In this document: positions 1 through 6,577 of the stretch, one piece after another
How positions within the stretch are numbered: the first letter of the stretch is position 1
Layout of the letters: each line of letters starts with the position of its first letter
Assembly (NCBI GenBank): GCA_003670825.1
Contig: QWQL01000039.1
Location: forward strand, 1 to 6,713
Length of the DNA: 6,713 nt
DNA from: Planctomycetota bacterium
GTDB lineage: Bacteria; Planctomycetota; Planctomycetia; Pirellulales; UBA1268
Reading direction: 5' to 3'
Translations under genes and position numbers: made by a program
Notes under the pieces: model-generated
Told to the model about the DNA's origin: nothing
Seen by the model: the letters and a program-made list of their open reading frames with translations, nothing else
Databases searched by the model: none

Positions 1-131
1 CGCCCGGATTGCCGGCTGGTGAGCCCCGAAAACGACGCCGCGGCCCGGCCGGGGGCACAAACCGGCCGGACCGCGTCAGAGGGTGTCGTCGTTCGCCGCC
101 GAAACAGGCGTCGCGTCGAAGGGGGCCGAGC
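1..131. other. Non-coding edge region with no supportable gene
   Basis: This stretch lies 3' of the small minus-strand gene that stops at 132-134 (TAA). The plus-strand frame running through it from position 9 is very rich in Arg, Pro and Gly, as expected of a shadow frame in GC-rich DNA, and it shows no domain or convincing start. The only structure I see is the inverted repeat at 41-73, listed separately. A gene lying mostly outside the window to the left cannot be excluded. Confidence 0.5.
41..73 (-). terminator. GC-rich inverted repeat, possible terminator
   Basis: Positions 45-52 (CCGGCCGG) and 62-69 (CCGGCCGG) form an 8-bp perfect stem around a 9-nt loop. After one mismatch (44/70) the pairing resumes for three base pairs (41-43 with 71-73). 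It lies about 60 nt downstream of the stop of the minus-strand Cys-rich gene. On the minus strand a short TTTT run follows, but about 8 nt beyond the stem, so this is not a textbook intrinsic terminator. A transcript end or an RNA-stabilising hairpin is inference. A related sequence occurs inverted at 640-660. Confidence 0.35.
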
Positions 132-548
132 TTAGAAGCCTCCCTCGATCGCCGCGCCGCACTGGTGGCAACGGGGCTGTGCCAGCGGCTTGGGCGTGGG
201 CAACGACCCATACGCCCACCATGCCTGGAGCCGCGGGAAGCAGGGCGGCGGCGTGACGCAGCCATGACGGTGGAGGTCATGCTTCGCCTGCAACTGACCG
301 CACGGATCCGCGTGGAACACGCCGCAGGGGTGGCACGACGGTCGGCATTCCGTCCCACCCACGCTGGCGTGCCACGGCGGTTGCTGCCCGCTTCGGCAAC
401 CGCAGGCGTTTCCCGCACCCTCCGTGGACATCATCGTGGAGTCTTCCATGGCCGGCATCGTCTCTTGGGCGACCGCGAAACCGATCGCGAGCAGCGATGG
501 CACGGTGGCGACGATGGCGGCGGCGATGATGTGGCGGGTGAAACGCAC
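132..548 (-). CDS. Small Cys/His-rich exported protein, unknown function
   Basis: The gene encodes a 138-aa protein that I cannot place in a family. Residues 1-27 form a classic Sec signal peptide: a basic start (R2, R5), a hydrophobic core (about 7-25) and an Ala-Val-Ala cleavage site before Q28. The mature part begins with a Met-containing acidic stretch (M31, M34, M39, M40). It then carries ten cysteines (49, 51, 68, 72, 75, 83, 97, 103, 127, 130) and many histidines. Two short motifs of the form CHxCG recur, CHPCG at 72-76 and CHQCG at 127-131. No CxxCH haem site is present. Metal binding or disulfide structure in the periplasm is inference. I chose the GTG start at 548 because GGGAG lies 8 nt upstream and the signal peptide then starts cleanly. 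A longer reading from GTG 593 adds 15 residues before the signal and has no ribosome site. It lies 124 nt downstream of the lipoprotein gene on the same strand, so co-transcription is possible but not shown. Confidence 0.72.
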   Translation of the reverse strand: MRFTRHIIAAAIVATVPSLLAIGFAVAQETMPAMEDSTMMSTEGAGNACGCRSGQQPPWHASVGGTECRPSCHPCGVFHADPCGQLQAKHDLHRHGCVTPPPCFPRLQAWWAYGSLPTPKPLAQPRCHQCGAAIEGGF

Positions 549-556
549 GGTCGGTA

Positions 557-561
557 CTCCC
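557..561 (-). promoter_or_regulatory. Shine-Dalgarno site of the Cys-rich gene
   Basis: GGGAG on the minus strand ends 8 nt before the GTG at 548-546. It decides the start of the small exported protein against the upstream GTG at 593. Confidence 0.6.
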
Positions 562-639
562 GGAAACGTGGTGCAAGCCTCTCTGGCCCACACGTGCTTC
601 GTCGAGGGGAGGCTGCCGGGATGAGCGGCCGCACCGCAG

Positions 640-660
640 GGACCGGTTGTGCCGGCCGGG
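640..660 (-). repeat. Shortened inverted copy of the 44-72 stem-loop
   Basis: Read on the minus strand this is CCCGGCCGG, then CACAA, then CCGGTCC. The plus strand at 44-72 carries CCCGGCCGG, GGG, CACAA, A, CCGGCCGG, ACC. The two match apart from small insertions, and they face each other across the Cys-rich gene. This copy can form only a 4-bp CCGG/CCGG stem around CACAA. It begins about 12 nt past the lipoprotein stop codon, so a 3'-end hairpin role is possible. Chance similarity between GC-rich palindromes is the main alternative. Confidence 0.35.
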
Positions 661-672
661 AAAGATGTGACG

Positions 673-3081
673 TCAGTCCAGGGCCACGTCGGCGACCCTG
701 AGGGCCTCGAGCCCGCGTGGTGAGGCGATCACGACGTAGCCGACGCCGTCGTGTCGGTAGCCGCCCAGGCCGACGAGCGGTTGGCCGTGCTGGTAGCGGT
801 CGACGACCCGGCCATCGGCCCAGGCCACCGTCACCGAGCCGTCGGGGGCCGCGAGCAGCCACTGCCGCCGTGCCGTGCCGAGCAGATCGGCCCAGGCCAC
901 CGCATCGATCGGCCCGGCTCGGTGGGTCCCCTCGCCCAGCGTCAGATCCCAGGTCGCTTCGAGCGAGCTGGAATCGATCCCCACGCCCCTCCGGCCGCTG
1001 CCGGGCAGCATCGCGATTCCGAGCAGTGCCCAGGCGGCGTCTGCGGCCACCGGGCCAGCCGTGAGTTCGCCGAGCGGCAGCGGCGGCGGGTCGCCTGGCG
1101 TGACGGCTTCCTGCCGTGTGCGGTCGGCCCGCACGATACGGCCGGCCGCCGTGACGCAGAGCACGTCGCGGCCGCCCCCGGCGGCATGCGGTTCGCCGAT
1201 GGCGAGGTCGATCACCGGCGCGACCGTACGGTCTTCCCACAGCGGGCGACCGTCGAGGGTTGCGGCCTGCACGCCACCGGTGCCCAGGTGGCCGACCACC
1301 AGTTCGGGAGTGCCGTCGCCGTCGAGGTCGGCGAGGTCGGCGTCGCTCATGCCCGCGTGCCGGATGTCACCCAATGCCCGAGAGGTGGCATGGAGCTTCC
1401 AATCGGCCGTGAAGACGAACACGGTCTGGCCACCTCGGCGGCCCGCCAGCCACCACCGCCTGCCGGCGGAATCGACCGTCGTGCGCAGGAAGCTGACGCC
1501 TGCATCGGCTGGCAGATCGAGTTCGTGCCGGCTGATCTCAGTGCCGGCCGCATCGATCACGACCACGGTCCGCCAGCCGTCGAGGGCGACGATCCGCACG
1601 TCGGTCGCGGCGTGCGCCGCATCGAGGCAGACAAGGTTGCCAGGCAGCGCCACGCCGGCCGCCCGCCATGCCGGTTCGAGCTTGAATCGCACGGGCTGTC
1701 GCCGCGGGGCGATCACCTGCTCGGGCAGCCGCGATCCCGTGCTTCCGCCGGCAGCCCGATCGAGTTCGCGTCGATAGCCGGCCAGCCGCCGTTCGTACCG
1801 CGTGCGGACGAGCGGCCCGGTCGGTGTCGAGGCGTTGGCGGCCGCGAGGCTCTCGGCGACGTCGCTGGCGATCTGTCCGTGGTGGCCCGTGATCACATCG
1901 GCCACCGTGCCGTCGGCCGCGAGGATGACCGTGGCTGGAAACGACTCCAGCATGAGCGACTGCGGCAGCACGCCCTGCGGATCGCGGGCGAGCGTGCCCA
2001 CACCGCCAAACTCCGCGAGCTTCTTTCGGATCGAGTCCACCGTCACCTCCTCGGGATCGAGGCTGACGGCGAAGTGCCGCACGGCGGGCCGCTCGCCGCC
2101 ATGACGGCGGGCATGCGCGGCGACGGAATCGGCCAGCCCGGTCGCGACCTGCGGCATGACGTGGGTGGAAGGACCGCAGCCCTCGAAGAAGAGTTCGAGC
2201 ACGACAACCGATCCCCGCAGCTCCTCCCGCGACACGGTCGTGCCATCCGCCAGCGCCAGCGGTCCGATGTCGGCGGGCTTGCCGATCTGCGGATGCACCG
2301 GCTGGGGCGGCTGCAGGGGCTCGAGCCGCGAGACCTCGGCGGCGCCGGCGGGGATGTCAAAGGTAAACACCTCCGCGGGCGCGGTGGTGTCGAACGAGGC
2401 CCCCGCAAACTCGACCTCCACCGAGATGCCCACCGGACCGCCTGCCTGCCGCGACAGCTCCGCGGCATAGGCGGCGGTCGGCACCTTCATGCGCCGCAGG
2501 AGCTTCGCCTCGCGGTCGATCCAGAGTTCGAGCACGCCGTCGGGCTTCACGATCTCGATGCGGGCGCATGCCCGGCCATCGATCGTCTCCGTGCCCAGGA
2601 TCCGCGGGGCCTCGCGAGCGTCTGCAAGGATCAGGTCGACGGTGTCGTCGGCGAGCAGCAGCGGCAGCTGCGTGGGGCAGCCGGCCTCCCCTTCGGCGAG
2701 GGTCGTCCGCACCGCATCGTCCGCGAAGATCTGATCCATGGAGAGCGGGCTCGTGACGGCCTCGGCGAGCACCTGCCCCGGCACCCCGCCCACTGCCGCA
2801 AACAGCCTGGTGCCGTCGGCTGCGATCCGCGCGTCGTAGGCATCGATGCGGATCCGGTCGGGCCGCGAGAAGGCGACCCGGAAGGGAAATGCCGCGTCGG
2901 TGGACAATGCGCCGCTGGTCTGCCGCACGACGACACGGGCGTCGTCGGCATAGGAGGCCGCGCCGCGGTAGGCCCGGCCCATCTCGGTGATCAGGCCCCG
3001 TGGATCCTCGCCGCAGCCGGCGAGGAGGATGGCTGCGGCGAGGGCCGGGAACGTCTGCCGGGCGGAGACTGAAGGTTTCAT
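673..3081 (-). CDS. Lipoprotein: LolA/DUF2092-like, thioredoxin-like, FG-GAP
   Basis: This is an 802-aa predicted lipoprotein. Residues 1-23 are a lipoprotein signal ending in the lipobox LLAGC with C23 as the lipidated cysteine. G24 follows rather than Asp, which in Gram-negative Lol sorting would favour the outer membrane. Residues about 30-245 resemble LolA/DUF2092-type outer-membrane lipoprotein-sorting folds (the stretch FSRPDRIRIDAY, then ELWIDREAKLLRRMKV). Residues about 266-412 form a TlpA/redoxin-like domain: a hydrophobic strand, C302-G-P-S305, and a cis-Pro loop FPATVIL with P382. The second redox cysteine of the usual CxxC is Ser, so a normal dithiol reductase is unlikely. Residues about 480-800 look like a beta-propeller built of short strands, with one clear FG-GAP calcium motif, DLDGDG at 585-590. 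I chose ATG 3081 because it puts the lipobox at the right distance. An in-frame extension to 3213 adds 44 mostly polar residues before the signal and is rejected. No strong ribosome site is visible. It is divergent from the LarA-like gene. Its substrate is unknown; sensing or binding at the envelope is inference. Confidence 0.82.
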   Translation of the reverse strand: MKPSVSARQTFPALAAAILLAGCGEDPRGLITEMGRAYRGAASYADDARVVVRQTSGALSTDAAFPFRVAFSRPDRIRIDAYDARIAADGTRLFAAVGGVPGQVLAEAVTSPLSMDQIFADDAVRTTLAEGEAGCPTQLPLLLADDTVDLILADAREAPRILGTETIDGRACARIEIVKPDGVLELWIDREAKLLRRMKVPTAAYAAELSRQAGGPVGISVEVEFAGASFDTTAPAEVFTFDIPAGAAEVSRLEPLQPPQPVHPQIGKPADIGPLALADGTTVSREELRGSVVVLELFFEGCGPSTHVMPQVATGLADSVAAHARRHGGERPAVRHFAVSLDPEEVTVDSIRKKLAEFGGVGTLARDPQGVLPQSLMLESFPATVILAADGTVADVITGHHGQIASDVAESLAAANASTPTGPLVRTRYERRLAGYRRELDRAAGGSTGSRLPEQVIAPRRQPVRFKLEPAWRAAGVALPGNLVCLDAAHAATDVRIVALDGWRTVVVIDAAGTEISRHELDLPADAGVSFLRTTVDSAGRRWWLAGRRGGQTVFVFTADWKLHATSRALGDIRHAGMSDADLADLDGDGTPELVVGHLGTGGVQAATLDGRPLWEDRTVAPVIDLAIGEPHAAGGGRDVLCVTAAGRIVRADRTRQEAVTPGDPPPLPLGELTAGPVAADAAWALLGIAMLPGSGRRGVGIDSSSLEATWDLTLGEGTHRAGPIDAVAWADLLGTARRQWLLAAPDGSVTVAWADGRVVDRYQHGQPLVGLGGYRHDGVGYVVIASPRGLEALRVADVALD

Positions 3082-3199
3082 GGCCGCATCTTGCCGCAAA
3101 CACCGCTGGTCAGGCCAGATCATTCTCCGCGGGCGGCGCGACGATAAGATGGCGGTTTCGCGTCGATTCCACCCCTCACCATCCCTCTGTTTTGTCATC
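3082..3199. promoter_or_regulatory. Divergent intergenic region, probable promoters both ways
   Basis: These 118 nt lie between the starts of two divergent genes, so both promoters probably sit here or in the neighbouring coding ends. The best plus-strand -10-like hexamer is TAAGAT at 3145-3150 (4 of 6 to consensus), without a good -35 partner. On the minus strand an AATGAT-like hexamer occurs in the segment near 3117-3124, also without a good -35. I see no clear operator palindrome. Promoter placement is therefore only positional inference. Confidence 0.35.
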
Positions 3200-4411
3200 G
3201 TGCACTCGACCACGCTCGACTACGGCGCTGATGAACCACTGGTGCTCGAGGCCCTACCCGGTTCACCGCTGACGGCCTTCGAGCCGCCTGCCGGAGCAGA
3301 CGGTGAGGAAGGGCGCCGGCTTGTCACCGAGGCGATCACCGCGCCCCAACACGGACCTCCGCTTGCGGCCCACGTCGTGCCAGGCGATCGCGTGGTGGTC
3401 GCTGTCGCCGGCGAGGTGCCGCAGGCCGTGGCCGTCGTCGCGGCGGTGCGAGACTGCCTCCTCTCGGCCGGCATCGATCCGGCGGATGTCACGGTGCTCG
3501 GGGGGCCGAGGCTGGGATTTGAAGCGGGGGTCGAGGCCGGGATCCACGTGCCTGTTCCCGGCGGCCTGGCATTCGATCCCGAGATCGAAGCGGCCACCGC
3601 CTACCTCACGGCCAACGAGGCGGGTCGCCCGCTGCACCTCGCCCGCCCGCTCATCGATGCCGACGTGGTCGTCGCCGTGGGCGAATGGGGCTGGGCTCCG
3701 GCGCTCGGCGGCAGGTCGATCGAAGGAGAACTCTGGCCCACGTTCGCCCGGGGGAGCTGTCGCCACGATTTGCTCAAGACGCTCACTCGCCGCGGTCGCG
3801 GAGCGCTCGCCGACTGGAAAAGCAGCATGCACGAGATCGCCTGGCAACTCGGCGTGTGTGCCAACCTCAAGGTCGTCCGCGGTGCCGCGGGCACGCTTGC
3901 CTCCGCGTGCTTCGGACTGCCCGACGAGGCCGGCCGGCAGGCCCGCTCCGCGGCGGCCGCCTGGTGCCCTGCGATGGAGCCGACCGCATCCGTCGCCGTC
4001 GCGTCGCTGTCGAACCCTACCGGTGGATTCGGACTCATCACCGCCGCCGTCGCCGCCGCGGCACGGGCCACCCGCCCAGGCGGCACGATCTGCGTGGCAT
4101 GTGCCGTCGATGTGCCGCCGGGGCTGATCTTTCAGCGGTGGCGTCAGGGAGCGCCCCTCGAGCCGCTCTTGCACGAAGCGATCGCCACCGGCGACCTGGC
4201 GCTGATCGCCGATGCGCTCCACACGCGGCTGTTCGCGCGGGCCCTCGACGATCGGCGGCTCGTGTTGCTTTCGGGACTCGCAGAAGATGTGGTCGAGGAG
4301 CTGGAGTTTGGCTACGCGGCCGGGCCCGAAGTGGTCGAGCGGCTGGCCCGTCGGGCCGACGGCGTGGTGGTGCTCCCCGAAGCAGACCGGTGCTTTCCCC
4401 GGCCGGAATGA
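3200..4411 (+). CDS. Degenerate LarA-like (DUF2088) protein
   Basis: The 403-aa product resembles nickel-dependent lactate racemase LarA and its relatives (about 420 aa) in length and layout. It has an N-terminal TTLDYG that parallels the usual LPYG start, a PGDRVVVAV strand (61-69), a helix and an ITVLGGP-type strand (96-103), a central ADVVVAVGEWGW segment (154-165), and a Gly/Ala-rich C-terminal half. The catalytic positions look altered. The family DxTRP motif is GEVPQ here (71-75), and the xTGxHR motif is LGGPRLG (100-106). The SGGxK segment that carries the cofactor-binding lysine (K184 in Lactobacillus plantarum LarA) reads LGGRSIEGE (169-177). H189 could match the nickel-binding His200. 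Lactate racemase activity is therefore doubtful, and no larB, larC or larE is in the window. GTG 3200 is chosen because it starts just before the conserved TTLDYG. ATG 3149 would add 17 residues unlike the family, and neither start has a clear ribosome site. The alignment was made by eye. Confidence 0.72.
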   Translation: MHSTTLDYGADEPLVLEALPGSPLTAFEPPAGADGEEGRRLVTEAITAPQHGPPLAAHVVPGDRVVVAVAGEVPQAVAVVAAVRDCLLSAGIDPADVTVLGGPRLGFEAGVEAGIHVPVPGGLAFDPEIEAATAYLTANEAGRPLHLARPLIDADVVVAVGEWGWAPALGGRSIEGELWPTFARGSCRHDLLKTLTRRGRGALADWKSSMHEIAWQLGVCANLKVVRGAAGTLASACFGLPDEAGRQARSAAAAWCPAMEPTASVAVASLSNPTGGFGLITAAVAAAARATRPGGTICVACAVDVPPGLIFQRWRQGAPLEPLLHEAIATGDLALIADALHTRLFARALDDRRLVLLSGLAEDVVEELEFGYAAGPEVVERLARRADGVVVLPEADRCFPRPE

Positions 4412-4503
4412 CGATCCTGGCACGCCCAGCGTTGCGGGCCGTCGGGCGGGTCGCGGAGGGCGTCACGCGACGACGATGCGGGAGGTCGGGAGCGGCTCAC
4501 CGT
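4412..4503. terminator. Convergent spacer with a small hairpin
   Basis: The LarA-like gene and the signal peptidase gene end towards each other across 92 nt. GTCGCG at 4450-4455 pairs with CGCGAC at 4466-4471 around a 10-nt loop. There is no T-tract on either side, so an intrinsic terminator is weakly supported, although the convergent position fits a shared end. No other feature is seen in this spacer. Confidence 0.3.
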
Positions 4504-5433
4504 TCAGGGCGCGAGCCGATGCCGCAGGGCTTCGCGGGCCAGCGGCCCCCAGTGCCGCGAATCGCGGCTGGCGGTGGGAAAATCACCGAGCACGAGAAAG
4601 CTGCCGGTGCCGAGTCGCCACTCGGCCACGCCGTCTGCTGGCCGGTAATGAACATCACGCCATCCCCAGACCCGCTCCACGATGGCCGCAGGATCGTCGA
4701 TCTCGGCCGACCATCCAGAACCGGAGTCAGCGTCTCCCGCGGGCCAGGCCTCCTCATGCGCCCAGGTTGGAGGGGCAGCGGGCAGGCACGCACGCCCGGC
4801 CGCCACGGCACGCAGAGGCAGTTTCCATGCGGTGGCGACGAAACACCCGTCGAGCCGACCGGCCACGAAGCAGCCGCGGGTGTGGGGAGTCGGTCGCCAT
4901 GTCACCCGCCGCCCGCCGCCGGTGAGCCGTATCTCCGCGGCGCCGGTCGCCGTGCGGACGACCGCCGCGATTCCCAGATCGTTGACAGTCACGAGCGTGC
5001 GGTTCACCTCGGTGGCGAACGGTGCGTCGTCGAGCACCTCGGCCGGGGGCAGGTCGAACCGCCCGGAGGACGGCCCGGCGGTGATCGTTGCCAGCTCGAT
5101 GCCGACCTCCGCGAGCACTCGCGGGCTCTTGAGCACGGCCATTCCGTCTGCCAGCAGGTCGCCATTCACGATCGCGAGCGTCTCACCGGGTAGGCCCACG
5201 ACCCGCTTGAGGGCTCTTTCATCCGCAGGGCTGTCGACGATCCACCGCTCGAACCGCTCCGGCCGTCGGGCCCGGTCGGCCGCCGGAAACGGCTGCGTGA
5301 TGACGACGTCGCCGGGCATCACGTCCGGTGCCATCGAGAGCCCATCGACCTCATACCTCGCCGGGCGGGCGAGCAGCCCCACGGCCACCAGCACCAGGCA
5401 CGCGATCGCCGCCACCACGAGTCGGGCGTTCAC
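4504..5433 (-). CDS. lepB: Type I signal peptidase (S26 family)
   Basis: This 309-aa membrane serine protease would remove signal peptides from exported proteins at the outer face of the inner membrane. Residues 5-22 form one hydrophobic N-terminal anchor, followed by the catalytic box GLSMAPDVMPGD, with S33 as nucleophile. The general-base lysine is K76 in LKRVVGLPGE (75-84). The C-terminal box GDF...SRDSRHWG (283-296) matches the family GDN...SxDSRxWG, except that the usual Asn is Phe. The VWGWRDV segment before it also fits. About 200 residues separate the Lys box from the C-terminal box, so a sizeable cap or insertion is present, including a Cys-containing stretch (RGCFVAGRLDGCFVA). The start is GTG at 5433, only 4 nt after the oxidoreductase stop codon, with no clear ribosome site, so translational coupling is likely. 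The S26 assignment is firm. The symbol follows family naming; bacteria of this type often carry several paralogues, and I cannot tell whether this is the main one. Confidence 0.9.
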   Translation of the reverse strand: MNARLVVAAIACLVLVAVGLLARPARYEVDGLSMAPDVMPGDVVITQPFPAADRARRPERFERWIVDSPADERALKRVVGLPGETLAIVNGDLLADGMAVLKSPRVLAEVGIELATITAGPSSGRFDLPPAEVLDDAPFATEVNRTLVTVNDLGIAAVVRTATGAAEIRLTGGGRRVTWRPTPHTRGCFVAGRLDGCFVATAWKLPLRAVAAGRACLPAAPPTWAHEEAWPAGDADSGSGWSAEIDDPAAIVERVWGWRDVHYRPADGVAEWRLGTGSFLVLGDFPTASRDSRHWGPLAREALRHRLAP

Positions 5434-5437
5434 GGCG

Positions 5438-6574
5438 TCAGGTCACCGCGACCCACTGGTGGCTCTTGGCGCTGGAGAGCACCGCGTCGCAGACCTTCTG
5501 GGTCTCGAGCGCATCGCGGAAGGTCGGGTGTGCCGATTGCTGTTTGGCATACGCCTCGAGGAAGTCGGCCACCTGGTGCACGAAGGAGTGCTCGTAGCCA
5601 ATCGCCAGCCCCGGCACCCACCACTTGTCCATGTAAGGATGGTCGCTGTCGGTCACGTGGATACTCTTCCAGCCCCGCATCGGTCCGGCGTCCTTGTAAT
5701 CGAAGACCTGCAGCCGGTGGAGATCGTGCAGGTCCCACTTCAGGCTCATGTTCTCGCCGTTGATCTCGAACGTGTAGAGGGCCTTGTGGCCCCGGGCATA
5801 CCGCGTGCTCTCGAACAGCCCCAGCGACCCGTTCTTGAAGTGGCAGAGGAACGAGCAGGCGTCGTCGATTTCCACCTTCTCCACCTTCCCGGTGAGCTGG
5901 TGCATCCGCTCCTTCACGAACGTTTCCGTCATCGCCGTGACGTCGCTCATGCCCCCGTTGAGCCAGAGCGCCGTGTCGATGCAGTGCGCCAGCAGGTCGC
6001 CCGTCACGCCGCTGCCGGCGGCCGCGGCGTCGAGCCGCCAGAGAGCCGCGCCCCCCTGGGGTAGGTCGGCGTTGATCGTCCAGTCTTGGAGAAACTCCGC
6101 GCGGTAATGAAACACGCGGCCGAGCGCTCCTGAGTCGATGATCTGCTTGGCGAAGGTCACCGCCGGAATGCGGCGGTAGTTGTACCAGACGATGTTGGGC
6201 ACCCCGGCCTTCTCGACGGCCTCGCACATCCGCTCCCCCTCGGCCGCGTCCATCGACAGCGGCTTCTCGCAGAGGATCGCCTTGCCGTGCTTGGCGGCCT
6301 CGATGGCGATCTCGGCGTGGAGGTTATTGGGCGTGCAGATGTCGACCGCGTCGATGTCTTCGGCGGCCACGAGTTTCCGCCAGTCGGTCTCCACCCTCTT
6401 GTAGCCCCAGCGGTCGGCGAAGGCCTTGGCTTTGTCGGCGTCGCGGGCCGCCACCGCCTGCAGCACGGGCAGGTATTCGAGGTCGAAGAAGTCCTTGACG
6501 CGGTTGTAGCCATTGGAGTGGGCGCGGCCCATGAAGCCGTAGCCGATCATCCCGATGCGGAGTTGCTTAGCCAT
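5438..6574 (-). CDS. Gfo/Idh/MocA family NAD(P)-dependent oxidoreductase
   Basis: The 378-aa product has the typical length and layout of Gfo/Idh/MocA sugar or polyol dehydrogenases. A Rossmann domain opens with GYGFMGRAH (11-19). The strand VDICTPNNLH (77-86) precedes the hallmark E103-K104-P105, which in this family contacts cofactor and substrate. The C-terminal alpha/beta domain carries GDLLAHCID (192-200), where H197 matches the usual catalytic histidine. No signal peptide is present, so it should act in the cytoplasm. The substrate is not deducible; relatives oxidise inositols, glucose-type sugars or amino sugars, and planctomycetes carry many paralogues. The ATG at 6574 has a good ribosome site (GAGAGGAA, 6589-6582, 7 nt spacing) that overlaps the end of the upstream gene. 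It is the middle gene of a tight minus-strand cluster. Confidence 0.93.
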   Translation of the reverse strand: MAKQLRIGMIGYGFMGRAHSNGYNRVKDFFDLEYLPVLQAVAARDADKAKAFADRWGYKRVETDWRKLVAAEDIDAVDICTPNNLHAEIAIEAAKHGKAILCEKPLSMDAAEGERMCEAVEKAGVPNIVWYNYRRIPAVTFAKQIIDSGALGRVFHYRAEFLQDWTINADLPQGGAALWRLDAAAAGSGVTGDLLAHCIDTALWLNGGMSDVTAMTETFVKERMHQLTGKVEKVEIDDACSFLCHFKNGSLGLFESTRYARGHKALYTFEINGENMSLKWDLHDLHRLQVFDYKDAGPMRGWKSIHVTDSDHPYMDKWWVPGLAIGYEHSFVHQVADFLEAYAKQQSAHPTFRDALETQKVCDAVLSSAKSHQWVAVT

Positions 6575-6577
6575 CGA

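Larger units (their letters stand above)
549..672. other. Intergenic spacer between lipoprotein and Cys-rich gene
   Basis: These 124 nt separate two minus-strand genes. They hold the ribosome site of the downstream gene (557-561) and the stem-loop-like sequence at 640-660. I found no convincing sigma70-like promoter and no extra small gene. Confidence 0.5.

Noticed and set aside
132..548. Possible cytochrome c-type haem protein, because of the many Cys and His residues
   Set aside because: No CxxCH motif is present. The two CHxC motifs have the His between the cysteines.
9..701. A 230-codon plus-strand frame across the left edge and the Cys-rich gene
   Set aside because: Arg- and Gly-dominated composition with no domain, and it is antisense to a gene with a clear signal peptide and ribosome site.
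431..1240. A minus-strand frame overlapping the lipoprotein 3' end and the Cys-rich gene start
   Set aside because: It is very Arg/Ala/Gly-rich and conflicts with two better-supported genes in other frames. I considered it as a link between the two and found no frameshift evidence.
751..3072. A 773-codon plus-strand open frame lying fully antisense to the lipoprotein gene
   Set aside because: It has no recognisable domain, is rich in Arg, Gly and His, and mirrors a well-supported gene. Long antisense frames are expected in GC-rich coding DNA because stop codons are rare there.
3122..3150. A sigma70 promoter for the LarA-like gene around TAAGAT
   Set aside because: The -10-like match is only 4 of 6 and no acceptable -35 lies 16-18 nt upstream, so it is not listed as a separate promoter.
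3082..3213. N-terminal extension of the lipoprotein to an upstream start at 3213
   Set aside because: It would bury the lipobox signal 44 residues inside the protein and would run into the start of the divergent gene.
3263..4423. A 386-codon minus-strand frame antisense to the LarA-like gene
   Set aside because: No domain is recognisable, and the sense frame shows family-like strand and helix pattern and typical length.
4682..6064. A 460-codon plus-strand frame antisense to the signal peptidase and oxidoreductase
   Set aside because: It crosses two firmly identified genes and has a Ser/Arg/Pro-rich composition typical of a shadow.
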